Shown here: piece after piece, positions 9,470-17,069 of the stretch | Layout of the letters: every line of letters begins with the position of its first letter | How positions within the stretch are numbered: the first letter of the stretch is position 1 | NCBI GenBank assembly: GCA_034660035.1 | Contig: JAYEIJ010000040.1 | Span: 1 to 45,929, forward strand | Reading direction: 5' to 3' | DNA from: JAHEEL01 sp034660035 | Lineage (GTDB): Bacteria; Actinomycetota; Acidimicrobiia; Spongiisociales; UBA5794 | DNA length: 45,929 nt | Translations under genes and position numbers: made by a program | Notes under the pieces: model-generated | The model's database searches: none | What the model saw: only the letters and a program-made list of their open reading frames with translations | What the model was told of the DNA's origin: nothing

Positions 9470-12400
9470 GCGTTCTCCTCGCTGCTCACCTCGAGGATCG
9501 GTGCCCACAGTCTGTCGGCGTACTGGGAGAACTCCGAGGACGCGAGGTCCGCGACGGTGGCAAGTCCGTCGAACAGCATCCGGTGCGCCGGTTCTTCTCG
9601 TTCTCCGCCTTCGCCCTTCCAGTCGGGTTCCCACTTCTTCGCAGTCTCGGACGTGCGCTTCCTCGGCTCGGCCGCCATCCACACGAAGGACGTTTCGGTG
9701 AATATCGGCAGTGGGGCGGCCATGCCCTCTCTGTACAGGGAAACGAGTTCGGAGAGGCGCCGCTCCGCTTCGGCAGACCGCTCCCCTGGGCTGTCTCCGA
9801 GCGGGCCGATCGTCACGATCAGCACGGTCTCCTTGTCGCCTTTGCCGACCATGATCCCGTGCCACGCCCGATCCGGGTCGAGAGCGGTGAGGAACACGAC
9901 CTGCGTGTAGAGGGCGATGCGCCGTCCGGGTTTGCCACGTGACGGCCCGACGTCGCAGATCACCGCGGCATCCGGGTCGGCGAGGACCGAGCCGGTGATC
10001 GCCTCCCCGCCGATCGTGACGGTCCCCGTGACGGGAACGGCCGCCCCCGGCACACAGCCCCGATCCCCTGCGACCTTCTGGATTCGTTGCGCAAGATCGA
10101 GAGCTTCGCCGAGGCTTCCGGTTGCGAGTTCCCCAGCAGGCACCGTGTCTGCAGCCCGTTCGTGACCGATGAGGCGCTCGGCGTCGTAGCCATGTCTGAT
10201 CCCGGTGAGAAGCCGGTCGGCGACCGACCACTTCCCGAGGCCGTTGAGTCCGGTTGGGAGTTCGTCGTCGGGGAGATCACCCATGTCGGGAATGAACATC
10301 CCGAGGCTGTTGCGCAGGAACGTCTTCGACGGTGCCTTGAGATACGAGATGAGTCGGTGGAGGGTCGGAGCTTCGATGATCACGGATTCGAGGACGAGGT
10401 CCCCGGCAACACCGTCGTCGGGTTCCCTCCCGGCGAGGGCGACGGCTCCGGCATATTGGATCGGGTCGAAGCCCCACGGGCCGGAGACACCGAGTTCTCC
10501 GCTGGTGAAGACCTTCGGACTGAACGGCTGGAGCGGATGGTCGGTCCGGATCATCGCCGCCGCGGCGTCGCCGATCATCGCTCCGACGGTCTCTTCGAGT
10601 TCGGCGACGGGGACCGCAGGCGGGTACTCGGCGTTGGTGAGCGGGTCCCGGCCCGTGTAGGTGATGACCAGGTGGTCGGCTGCGGCCATGAGCGCGTCGA
10701 GAAGCAACTGGCGGTCTTCTGCAGAGCGATCCCGGTCCCCGACGGCTTCGTCATCGATGAGGAGATCGTCGCCGTCGTTGCGGGATGAGCGAGGGAACCG
10801 GTCGTGCTCCATGCCGAGGAGGCAGACGACCCGGTACGGGACGGATCGCATCGGGGCGAGCGTGCACACGGTGACGTCACCGGTGCGATGGTGGAGACGC
10901 CCCGGACGGTCCTCGGTCCACGGCGCGATGAGGACGGTCGCTTCGTCGAGGCCGATCACCGGGTTGGGGGTTCCGGCGATCTCGGGAGGGAACGTCTCTT
11001 CGAGGAGGCGTTCGAGCTGTCCCCACTGCCACTCGTCACCCCAGGGGGGTTCGGCGAGGAGCCGGACGGAGATGGAGATCTTCTCCGCCCACCGGGAGGT
11101 GGGTTCGGGGGTGCTGAGGAGTTCCGTGATAACGGCGAGTCGTTCGATGAGAAGGGCGAGGCGTCCACCGGCATCGGAGACCTGTCCTTCGACGTGCGTC
11201 AGCGGTGCGACGTCGCCGACGGTGCGGATCGGGTCGTCGTCGAAGAAGACGCCGGTGAGGATCCGGTCGATGCCCCGCCGCCAGGTGTGTTCGTCTCGAG
11301 CACCGGCTCCGTTGCGTTCCCGGTGGTCGCCGTCGAGGCCCCACCGGACGTTGGCATCGTCGATGAGGCCTGCCACATCGGATGCGGTGTCTGCTCCGAT
11401 GCCGAAGCGGCGTTGAACTTCAGCGAGACCGAGGAGTTGGGTGACGGTGCCGGTTCCGAGCCGGGATGCGGCGAGATCGACAACGGTCCCTGCGAATCCG
11501 ATGAGGGGATTGGTCCGCGTCGGTGCCCGGTCGGCGATCCGCACGCGGAGATCGGGGAGAGTCCGGTCTCTACCGCTCGACGCCGGGAACGCCGCCTCGA
11601 TGAGCGGTGCGTACGTCTCGAGGTCGGGCGTCATGATGACGATGTCCCTGGGTTCGAGCGTGGAGTCGTTCGCCAGGAGGTGAAGAAGGGCATCGCGCAG
11701 CACCTCGACCTGCCGCTGCGCACCGTGACAGGCGTGGATCTGGATCGACCGGTCGCTCCTGTCGCTCATCATCTTCGTCGGCTCACGGTTGGAACGGATG
11801 TCACCCTGCAACGCCGCAAGGAGCGTCCCCGCATCCACGTCGCCGGACACCCGGGTGTCTTCCGCCGACGCTCCCCGATTTCCAAGCACGATTTGGAGTT
11901 CGCGACTCTCCTGGGCCCAGGACCGCAGGAGCGGATGTCTCGCTATCGAGCGTGCCGGGTCGTCGCTGCGTCGTACCGGTTCTGAGGACTCGGGCATCGC
12001 TGCAGCGAAGGGCGCCGTGTCGTGCCACAGGCTCGGCGACGGATGGAGCAGGAACAGGTGCATGTCCGTCGCGTCCCCGATCGCTTCGAACACGGCGACG
12101 TCGACCGGGTCGAAGGCCGTCACGCCGTAGATCGAGATCCTCTCAGGCAGACCGACGCCGGCGGTCCCGGATCTCAAGGACGCAAGAGCACCGGGGAGGG
12201 TCTCGGCGAGTGGCGGCACCCCGATCTGGTCGTAGAGCAGCCTCCACAGTCGCGGCTGCCAGGCCGCCGCTTCGGCGATCGGCCCACCGTCGGGTCCGAC
12301 GTCGTCGCCGGCGGTCCAGGCGGACACCATCCGGGGTCGGTATCGGGCGTATGAGGAGAAGAGGCGCCCGATCTTCTGCGCCGCCCTGAGGCGCTGCGCC

Positions 12401-12795
12401 CCATCCGAGGCGTCGCCGTCCGGTCCCTCCACGAATCGGGCGATGAGCCACATCCAGTCGTCATCGTGGTGGTCATCGATGATGCGCTCCAGGTGCGACA
12501 CGACGGACCGGGTCGACCACGCGTCGATCGATCGGGCGGTATCGGGAAGCTGCGACAGAACATCGGTGACGAATCCGTGGGGAAACGGGAACTCGATGTT
12601 GGCGGCGATCCCATCCCCGATGCCCCGGTCCGCAAGGGTGGAAGCGATCCGTTGGGTGAGCCATCGGTCGATCCCCCGGGTCGGAACGGCGATGATCTCC
12701 GCAGTGAACGGGTCATCAAGAGGCGGTGCGATCACATCGCAGAGCGCGTCGACAAGCAGATCAGGATGATCGGATCGATGGATCAGCAGCGCCAC
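9466..12795 (-). CDS. recC: Exodeoxyribonuclease V subunit gamma (RecC)
   Basis: This 1109-aa protein is the RecC scaffold that recognises Chi in the well-studied complexes. The N-terminus (IIAVPTRGIDRWLTQRIA) and segments such as FPFPHGFVTDVL, ISIYGVTAFDP, DIVIMTPDLETYAPLIEAAF, RVVCLLGMEHDRFPRS and DALMAAADHLVITYTGRD are typical of RecC, whose helicase-like domains lack working Walker motifs. The start is GTG 12795. No Shine-Dalgarno is visible, but TACCGT lies 7 nt before it, so a leaderless transcript is likely. Upstream by 66 bp on the same strand is a MazF toxin gene. Confidence 0.92.
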   Translation of the reverse strand: MALLIHRSDHPDLLVDALCDVIAPPLDDPFTAEIIAVPTRGIDRWLTQRIASTLADRGIGDGIAANIEFPFPHGFVTDVLSQLPDTARSIDAWSTRSVVSHLERIIDDHHDDDWMWLIARFVEGPDGDASDGAQRLRAAQKIGRLFSSYARYRPRMVSAWTAGDDVGPDGGPIAEAAAWQPRLWRLLYDQIGVPPLAETLPGALASLRSGTAGVGLPERISIYGVTAFDPVDVAVFEAIGDATDMHLFLLHPSPSLWHDTAPFAAAMPESSEPVRRSDDPARSIARHPLLRSWAQESRELQIVLGNRGASAEDTRVSGDVDAGTLLAALQGDIRSNREPTKMMSDRSDRSIQIHACHGAQRQVEVLRDALLHLLANDSTLEPRDIVIMTPDLETYAPLIEAAFPASSGRDRTLPDLRVRIADRAPTRTNPLIGFAGTVVDLAASRLGTGTVTQLLGLAEVQRRFGIGADTASDVAGLIDDANVRWGLDGDHRERNGAGARDEHTWRRGIDRILTGVFFDDDPIRTVGDVAPLTHVEGQVSDAGGRLALLIERLAVITELLSTPEPTSRWAEKISISVRLLAEPPWGDEWQWGQLERLLEETFPPEIAGTPNPVIGLDEATVLIAPWTEDRPGRLHHRTGDVTVCTLAPMRSVPYRVVCLLGMEHDRFPRSSRNDGDDLLIDDEAVGDRDRSAEDRQLLLDALMAAADHLVITYTGRDPLTNAEYPPAVPVAELEETVGAMIGDAAAAMIRTDHPLQPFSPKVFTSGELGVSGPWGFDPIQYAGAVALAGREPDDGVAGDLVLESVIIEAPTLHRLISYLKAPSKTFLRNSLGMFIPDMGDLPDDELPTGLNGLGKWSVADRLLTGIRHGYDAERLIGHERAADTVPAGELATGSLGEALDLAQRIQKVAGDRGCVPGAAVPVTGTVTIGGEAITGSVLADPDAAVICDVGPSRGKPGRRIALYTQVVFLTALDPDRAWHGIMVGKGDKETVLIVTIGPLGDSPGERSAEAERRLSELVSLYREGMAAPLPIFTETSFVWMAAEPRKRTSETAKKWEPDWKGEGGEREEPAHRMLFDGLATVADLASSEFSQYADRLWAPILEVSSEENA

Positions 12796-12808
12796 GAAGA
12801 GGACGGTA
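12796..12808 (-). promoter_or_regulatory. Probable leaderless -10 box of recC
   Basis: Reading on the minus strand, TACCGT (12808-12803) is followed by 7 nt and then the GTG start of recC. This fits the TANNNT-N7-start arrangement of leaderless actinobacterial genes. No good -35 is seen, so recCBD may also be read through from the toxin-antitoxin promoter. Confidence 0.35.
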
Positions 12809-12861
12809 TCAGACCGACCGACGGCAAGATCGTTCGATACACACGGGACCGGGTCGATGCA

Positions 12862-13182
12862 CTACGGGCACCCGAGCGCAGCATCGAGTCCCCGACACAC
12901 ATCGCGCATCTGTCGTGGTGTGAACGCGTTCGACGCCCGGCGTTTCAGGTCACCCTTCGTGACGAGAACGATCTCGTCACACAGAACACGCCCCACGATC
13001 GTGCCCTGGTGCTCGATGGGAACGATGCTGTCGATATCTGGCGTTCTGGTGGACGTTGTGACCCTGGCTGCAAGCACCGTGTCGAGGTTGCGATTGCGGT
13101 GCATGTTCGACACGACGAGAAAGGGCTTCTCTCCGTAGTCGGTCTCCACCCACCACACTTCACCGCGATTGACGGTGGTCAT
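12862..13182 (-). CDS. MazF/PemK-type mRNA interferase toxin
   Basis: This 106-aa protein starts with RGEVWWVETDYGEKPFLVVSN, the RGEIW plus P-x-LVVS pattern of the MazF/PemK (CcdB-like barrel) family. It continues with IVPIEH and GRVLCDEIVLVTKGDLKR, matching the conserved S/C-x-D-x-I-x-x-V-x-K segment. MazF toxins cut RNA, so it is expected to arrest growth when its antitoxin is lost. Its ATG overlaps the antitoxin stop by 4 bp. Downstream by 66 bp on the same strand is recC, an unusual placement. Confidence 0.82.
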   Translation of the reverse strand: MTTVNRGEVWWVETDYGEKPFLVVSNMHRNRNLDTVLAARVTTSTRTPDIDSIVPIEHQGTIVGRVLCDEIVLVTKGDLKRRASNAFTPRQMRDVCRGLDAALGCP

Positions 13183-13496
13183 GAGTCCAGCACGAGGAAG
13201 AGGTGCTCGAGGCCTTCTTCGCTCTCCCCGTCGATTGGGGCGCCCATTGCGGGTTGCCGATATGGGGAGGCGGGTTCATCCCCGAGACACCGTGCGAGGT
13301 CTGCGTACGCCTTTTCCCTGGCTGCCCGATCCACCATCAACGCCCCGAGACTGGCGAGTTGGTCGAGGCGGGCCGATTCGCTGTGTGCCACGGGCTCGCC
13401 GAGGAGTTCTTCGAGAGCCTCTCGTTCGGCGGACTCCACGGCCACGGCCTCCGACGTGGCGAGTACCAGGCGGCGGAACGTTGCGGTCTTGCGCAT
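13179..13496 (-). CDS. Antitoxin of MazF-type pair
   Basis: This 105-aa protein is identified mainly by position: same strand, directly upstream of the MazF gene and overlapping it by 4 bp (ATGA). I do not recognise the fold with confidence. It is largely helical and Glu/Ala-rich (for example AVESAEREALEELLGEP), with an acidic C-terminal half (GESEEGLEHLF) that could wrap the toxin. The ATG has no Shine-Dalgarno but stands 7 nt after a TATACT box, so the mRNA is probably leaderless. An inverted repeat over the promoter suggests autoregulation. Confidence 0.65.
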   Translation of the reverse strand: MRKTATFRRLVLATSEAVAVESAEREALEELLGEPVAHSESARLDQLASLGALMVDRAAREKAYADLARCLGDEPASPYRQPAMGAPIDGESEEGLEHLFLVLDS

Positions 13497-13527
13497 GTGC
13501 TGCAGTATAGCGCACCACTAATGCGCT
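13497..13527 (-). promoter_or_regulatory. Leaderless promoter and operator of MazF-type module
   Basis: On the minus strand TATACT (13509-13504) is followed by 7 nt and the ATG at 13496. Immediately upstream, and touching the -10 box, is an inverted repeat AGCGCA-N7-TGCGCT (13509-13527). This is the usual position of a toxin-antitoxin autorepression operator. Confidence 0.6.
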
Positions 13528-14070
13528 GCATCTGTTCGCTGCATGCTCTCGGCGTGAGGTGGCACCTCGATCACGGTGTGCACGGGATCCGGGCCGGACT
13601 CGTGGGTCATGCCACCAACGTATGTGACTCCGGTGCCCGATGGAAGGCCTTCGATCGACGTGTTGCCGACTCCGGAAGGTTTCGCCGCCGGTCGCGGCCG
13701 GCCGGGAACCGCGTGCTGGACGACGAGTCCCTCCCACCCGGTTCACCTCGGTGGCAGATGTGGTCGGTGGTCGTGCTCGGCCACAGATACGAAGACCCGT
13801 AAATGAGACGATCCGCGGTCTCGTGCGTATTCAACGAACGAGACCGCGGATCGCCCGCAGGCCCCCCACCACCATTCCACCTGCCCGCAAACCTGCACTC
13901 ACCGGGCCGGCAGCGGAGTCGTCCGCAGGGGATTCCCTCCCGCCACGGCGATCGGTCCGATGCCATCCAGCATTCGCCAGGTCGATGGGCTCATGGGGCC
14001 ACATCTTCGAGTTGCTCTCTCAGCAACCTTCTGACGCTCCGCATCGTAGGAAGGTTCCCCAAATACTGAC
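13528..14070. other. Intergenic stretch with one strong hairpin
   Basis: No reading frame here has convincing start signals or family resemblance. The main feature is the 13811-13853 hairpin, listed separately. A minus-strand frame ending near 13519 reads VTYVGGMTHESGPDPV and looks protein-like, but it lacks a ribosome binding site and runs into the toxin-antitoxin operator. Confidence 0.4.
13811..13853. repeat. Perfect 15-bp inverted repeat (hairpin)
   Basis: GATCCGCGGTCTCGT (13811-13825) is perfectly complementary to ACGAGACCGCGGATC (13839-13853), with a 13-nt loop. It stands between two divergent genes, so it is not an obvious terminator for either. It could be a protein-binding palindrome, an attachment-like site or the terminator of an unrecognised small RNA. 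Confidence 0.6.
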
Positions 14071-14096
14071 TTCCGCGACTAGTGTCTGTTGCGGAA
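14071..14096. promoter_or_regulatory. Inverted repeat upstream of MarR gene
   Basis: TTCCGC (14071-14076) and GCGGAA (14091-14096) form a spaced inverted repeat about 35 bp before the MarR-type gene start. MarR regulators often repress their own promoter through such sites. Confidence 0.4.
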
Positions 14097-14129
14097 CCCC
14101 ACAACAGAGCAACGGTTGGAGAGGAAGAC

Positions 14130-14573
14130 ATGGCACGGAAGCCGACTCGCAAAGATCTTCACGGCCTGCGAACGTGGTCAACAGCCATGCGACTCTGGCG
14201 ACTCGACGGTGCCGAGATCCTCGCTGAGCATGGACTGACATGGTCGGGTTTCGACGTCCTACTCGCCCTCACGGATGGGCCACGACGCTCGGGGCAACTC
14301 TGCAGCGAGATCGGCATGACGACAGGCGGTATCGCCAAACTCCTCAAGCGGCTCGAAACGACGAACATCATCGAACGGCGACGCGGCGAGGCAGAGGACT
14401 TGCGAACCGTGACGGTTCAACTGACAGCCAGCGGTAAGTCCCTTGTCGAGACTGCGGGGATCAGGGTTCTCGAGATGCGCAACGTCAACTACCGCAAGTG
14501 GGGCATCAGCCAGGACTCCCAGGATGCCCTGACCGAGGCCTGGGAGCGGCTCCGGGAATACGGAACCGTCTAG
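14130..14573 (+). CDS. MarR family transcriptional regulator
   Basis: This 147-aa protein has the MarR winged-helix layout. An N-terminal dimerisation helix precedes a DNA-binding core with LTWSGFDVLLAL, SGQLCSEIGMTTGGIAKLLKRLE (recognition helix about residues 75-90) and the wing ERRRGEAEDLRTVTVQLTASG. Such proteins repress genes for efflux, stress or catabolism and often respond to small phenolic ligands. The start is ATG 14130 with GAGAGGAAG about 5 nt upstream. It precedes the NERD helicase by about 110 bp on the same strand, and an inverted repeat lies in its own promoter region. Confidence 0.88.
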   Translation: MARKPTRKDLHGLRTWSTAMRLWRLDGAEILAEHGLTWSGFDVLLALTDGPRRSGQLCSEIGMTTGGIAKLLKRLETTNIIERRRGEAEDLRTVTVQLTASGKSLVETAGIRVLEMRNVNYRKWGISQDSQDALTEAWERLREYGTV

Positions 14574-14680
14574 GCCGGGGCACCGGCCCTGAGTGCGGAC
14601 GAGTTGAGGCAACCGAACGCGGGGCGGGTACAGCGACGAAAGCGGTTGAGACCGGGGAACCGCATGCCATCCTCTCCCCT

Positions 14681-16285
14681 ATGGCCAAGATGTATCCCGA
14701 CCGGATCCCCGGCAATGCTTCCCCATCGGAGAAGCCGGTGTACCGGGCGCTCGAGCAACTCCCCGATCCGTGGAGGGTGTTCCACTCGGTGGCGTGGCAG
14801 TCGCTGAGGAAGGGGCGGCAGGGGGACGGCGAAGCCGATTTCGTTCTGATCCATCCCCGTCACGGCCTCATCGTCATCGAAGCCAAGGGCGGTTCGATCC
14901 ACATCCGCGACGGTGAGTGGTTCACGTCGAACAAGAAGGGCAGCCACCCGATCGACCCGTTCGAGCAGGCCACCGCGTCGAAGCATGCCCTCGTCGGGTA
15001 CCTGCGGGACACGATCCCGGATCTGCCGTGGCTGGAAGCCGGTCACGGCGTGTGGTTCCCCGGAATCACCGTGAGCGGCGATCTCTCTGCGGCGGCACCC
15101 GACGAGATCGTCCTCGACCGCAATGATCTCAACAAGCCCGTCGTCGCCGTCAACGACCTCGTGAACCGGTGGAAGCTCCACGGCACCATCCCCGTCGAGT
15201 TCGTCGAAGCCATCACGAAACGGCTCGCCCCGACGGTGACGATCCGGCACACGCTCGCGGACGACATCGCCGAAGTCCACGCCCGCCAGCTCGCGCTCAC
15301 CGAGACACAACGCCTCGCCCTGGCAGGCCTGCGCCGCTCCCGGAGGGTGATCGTCTACGGCGGAGCCGGCACCGGTAAGACCGTTCTCGCCGAGGAACGT
15401 GCCCGCCGGCTCTCGGCCGATGGGTTCCGAGTCGTGCTCACTTGCTTCAACCGGCCCCTCGGCGATGCCCTCACCGCCGAGTTCGCCGACAACGATCTCG
15501 TGACCGCCGGCTCCTTCCACCACCTCGCCCACGGATGGATCGCCGACGCGGGCCTCACCTTCCCGGAGGACCCCGAACCCGGATGGTGGGATGACCCCGC
15601 CGGGGAACTCCTTCTCGAAGCGTTCACCAAGGGCAGCTTCCGCGCCGATGCGGTCATCATCGATGAGGGCCAGGACTTCGACGACTCGTGGTTCATGGCC
15701 CTCGAAGCCGCTCTCGACGATGCGGCGGAGGGCCTCTTCCTGGTCTTCGCCGACCGACAGCAAGCGATCTACCGCGAGGACTGGGAACCTCCGTTCGACG
15801 CCGTCGAGTACTCCCTCGATATCAACTGCCGCAACACGAACCAGATCGCCGAAATCGTCGCCCGCGTCTACGGCGATGATCTCCCGACCAGCGGCGCCGA
15901 CGGACCGGAGCCCGAGTTCCACGCGGTCGAGTCTCCCGAAGGGATCGACAAGGCGTTGCGGGGAGTCCTCCACCGTCTTGCGAACGAAGGAGCGATACCA
16001 GCCGACCGGGTCGTCATCCTCACCCAGCGACGCGAGACGAAGGACCGCCTGATCGGACAGACTCTCGCCGGTCTCCCCCTCGGCGCCATCGGAACGCCGA
16101 ACACGATCGCCGTCGAGACGATCTACCGTTTCAAGGGCCTCGAAGCCGACGCCACCATCGTCATCCTCGACCGCCTCGAGAAGGACCGGGACCGCGCCCT
16201 CGCCTACATCGGCCTCAGCCGGGCCCGGTTCCACCTCGTAGTCGTCGGATCGACAGAGATTGGCGCAGCACTCGGATTGGCCTGA
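14681..16285 (+). CDS. NERD-domain nuclease fused to UvrD-like helicase
   Basis: This 534-aa protein begins with a NERD (nuclease-related) domain, residues about 15-130, with the catalytic-type GEADFVLIHPRHG and IVIEAKGG strands. It continues as an SF1 helicase: Walker A GGAGTGKT (227-234), motif II IIDEGQDFDD, the R-N motif CRNTNQIAEIV, motif V IYRFKGLEADATIVILD and motif VI YIGLSRARFHLVVV. The family is thought to act in DNA processing, and members occur in defence islands. The ATG at 14681 has no Shine-Dalgarno, but CATCCT lies 7 nt before it, consistent with a leaderless mRNA. Regulation by the upstream MarR gene is possible. Confidence 0.85.
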   Translation: MAKMYPDRIPGNASPSEKPVYRALEQLPDPWRVFHSVAWQSLRKGRQGDGEADFVLIHPRHGLIVIEAKGGSIHIRDGEWFTSNKKGSHPIDPFEQATASKHALVGYLRDTIPDLPWLEAGHGVWFPGITVSGDLSAAAPDEIVLDRNDLNKPVVAVNDLVNRWKLHGTIPVEFVEAITKRLAPTVTIRHTLADDIAEVHARQLALTETQRLALAGLRRSRRVIVYGGAGTGKTVLAEERARRLSADGFRVVLTCFNRPLGDALTAEFADNDLVTAGSFHHLAHGWIADAGLTFPEDPEPGWWDDPAGELLLEAFTKGSFRADAVIIDEGQDFDDSWFMALEAALDDAAEGLFLVFADRQQAIYREDWEPPFDAVEYSLDINCRNTNQIAEIVARVYGDDLPTSGADGPEPEFHAVESPEGIDKALRGVLHRLANEGAIPADRVVILTQRRETKDRLIGQTLAGLPLGAIGTPNTIAVETIYRFKGLEADATIVILDRLEKDRDRALAYIGLSRARFHLVVVGSTEIGAALGLA

Positions 16286-16311
16286 GACGATCAGCGGATG
16301 GGGTGGATGCT

Positions 16312-16367
16312 GCGAACTGTGGGCCGGCGAAGCACGTATAGGCCTCTGCGACCCCAGGGTCGCAGAG
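16312..16367 (+). repeat. Dispersed palindromic repeat, copy A
   Basis: The element starts with GCGAACTGTGGGCCGGC (16312-16328), has 15 variable bases, and ends in a near-perfect hairpin CTCTGCGACCC-CA-GGGTCGCAGAG (16344-16367). The first 17 bp are identical to a second copy on the other strand (19031-19087), which ends in a similar hairpin. This copy lies between the NERD helicase and pcm and may also act as a terminator. Confidence 0.7.
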
Positions 16368-16433
16368 CACGTGGTGAACGACCCATCCCGGGCAGCGCGA
16401 CGCGGATAGTCTTGGAGGGAGGAGCCGATCACG

Positions 16434-17042
16434 ATGATGGAATCCCAGATCGAGGCACGGGGAATCACCGACCCGAACGTGCTTGAAGCGATGCGCACGG
16501 TCCCCCGCCACCGCTTCGTCTCCGATCACAACAGAGAAGTCGCCTACGGCGATCACCCGCTCCCCATCGGGTACGGCCAGACGATCTCCCAGCCGTTCAT
16601 CGTGGCGATGATGAGCGAGGCCCTCGGAGTCGGCCCAGGGGACAAGGTCCTCGAGATCGGTGCCGGCTCCGGGTATCAGGCTGCGGTCCTGTCGGCCATG
16701 GGGTGCAAGGTGTTCACGGTAGAGATCATCCCCGAACTCGCCGCCCGGGCCGAGGCCATCCTCAACGAACTTGGCTACGACGTCACCGTGACCACGGGGG
16801 ACGGCTACTTCGGATGGAACGAACATGCTCCGTTCGACGGCATCATCGTCACCGCCGCCGCCGATCGCGTTCCCGAGCCGCTGATCGAGCAACTCAGAGC
16901 CGGGGCCGCTCTGGTCATTCCGGTCGGACCGGCCGGCGCCGTGCAGACGATGTGGCGGATCACGGTCGACGAGGACGGCCTGGTCACCGGCAAGAACCTC
17001 GGCTCGGTGATGTTCGTACCGTTCACCCGCTCTGGGGAATGA
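16434..17042 (+). CDS. pcm: Protein-L-isoaspartate O-methyltransferase
   Basis: This 202-aa SAM-dependent methyltransferase repairs isoaspartyl residues in aged proteins. Visible family motifs are VPRHRFV near residue 22, the GYGQTISQPF loop (about 47-56), SAM motif I VLEIGAGSGYQAAVL (about 72-86), motif II VFTVEI, and FDGIIVTAAADRVPE. The length is normal. Two ATGs stand in tandem (16434 and 16437) after a strong GGAGGGAGGAG. It converges on the DASS transporter with 27 bp between stops. Confidence 0.92.
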   Translation: MMESQIEARGITDPNVLEAMRTVPRHRFVSDHNREVAYGDHPLPIGYGQTISQPFIVAMMSEALGVGPGDKVLEIGAGSGYQAAVLSAMGCKVFTVEIIPELAARAEAILNELGYDVTVTTGDGYFGWNEHAPFDGIIVTAAADRVPEPLIEQLRAGAALVIPVGPAGAVQTMWRITVDEDGLVTGKNLGSVMFVPFTRSGE

Positions 17043-17069
17043 CCGGTCGGACCAACGGCGCCGCCCCGG

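Noticed and set aside
6165..10231. N-terminal extensions of recD (to 6347) and recB (to 10231)
   Set aside because: The added residues are Arg-rich shadows of the upstream gene. The ATGA overlaps at 6161-6164 and 9466-9469 give natural starts with family-like N-termini.
13519..13610. Short minus-strand frame reading MTHESGPDPVHTVIEV
   Set aside because: Protein-like wording but only 30 codons from its ATG, no ribosome binding site, and it runs into the toxin-antitoxin operator.
14570..16498. Minus-strand frame of about 640 codons opposite the NERD helicase
   Set aside because: Composition (Asp/Glu/Val/Gly-rich) mirrors the helicase codons, and there are no motifs or ribosome binding site.
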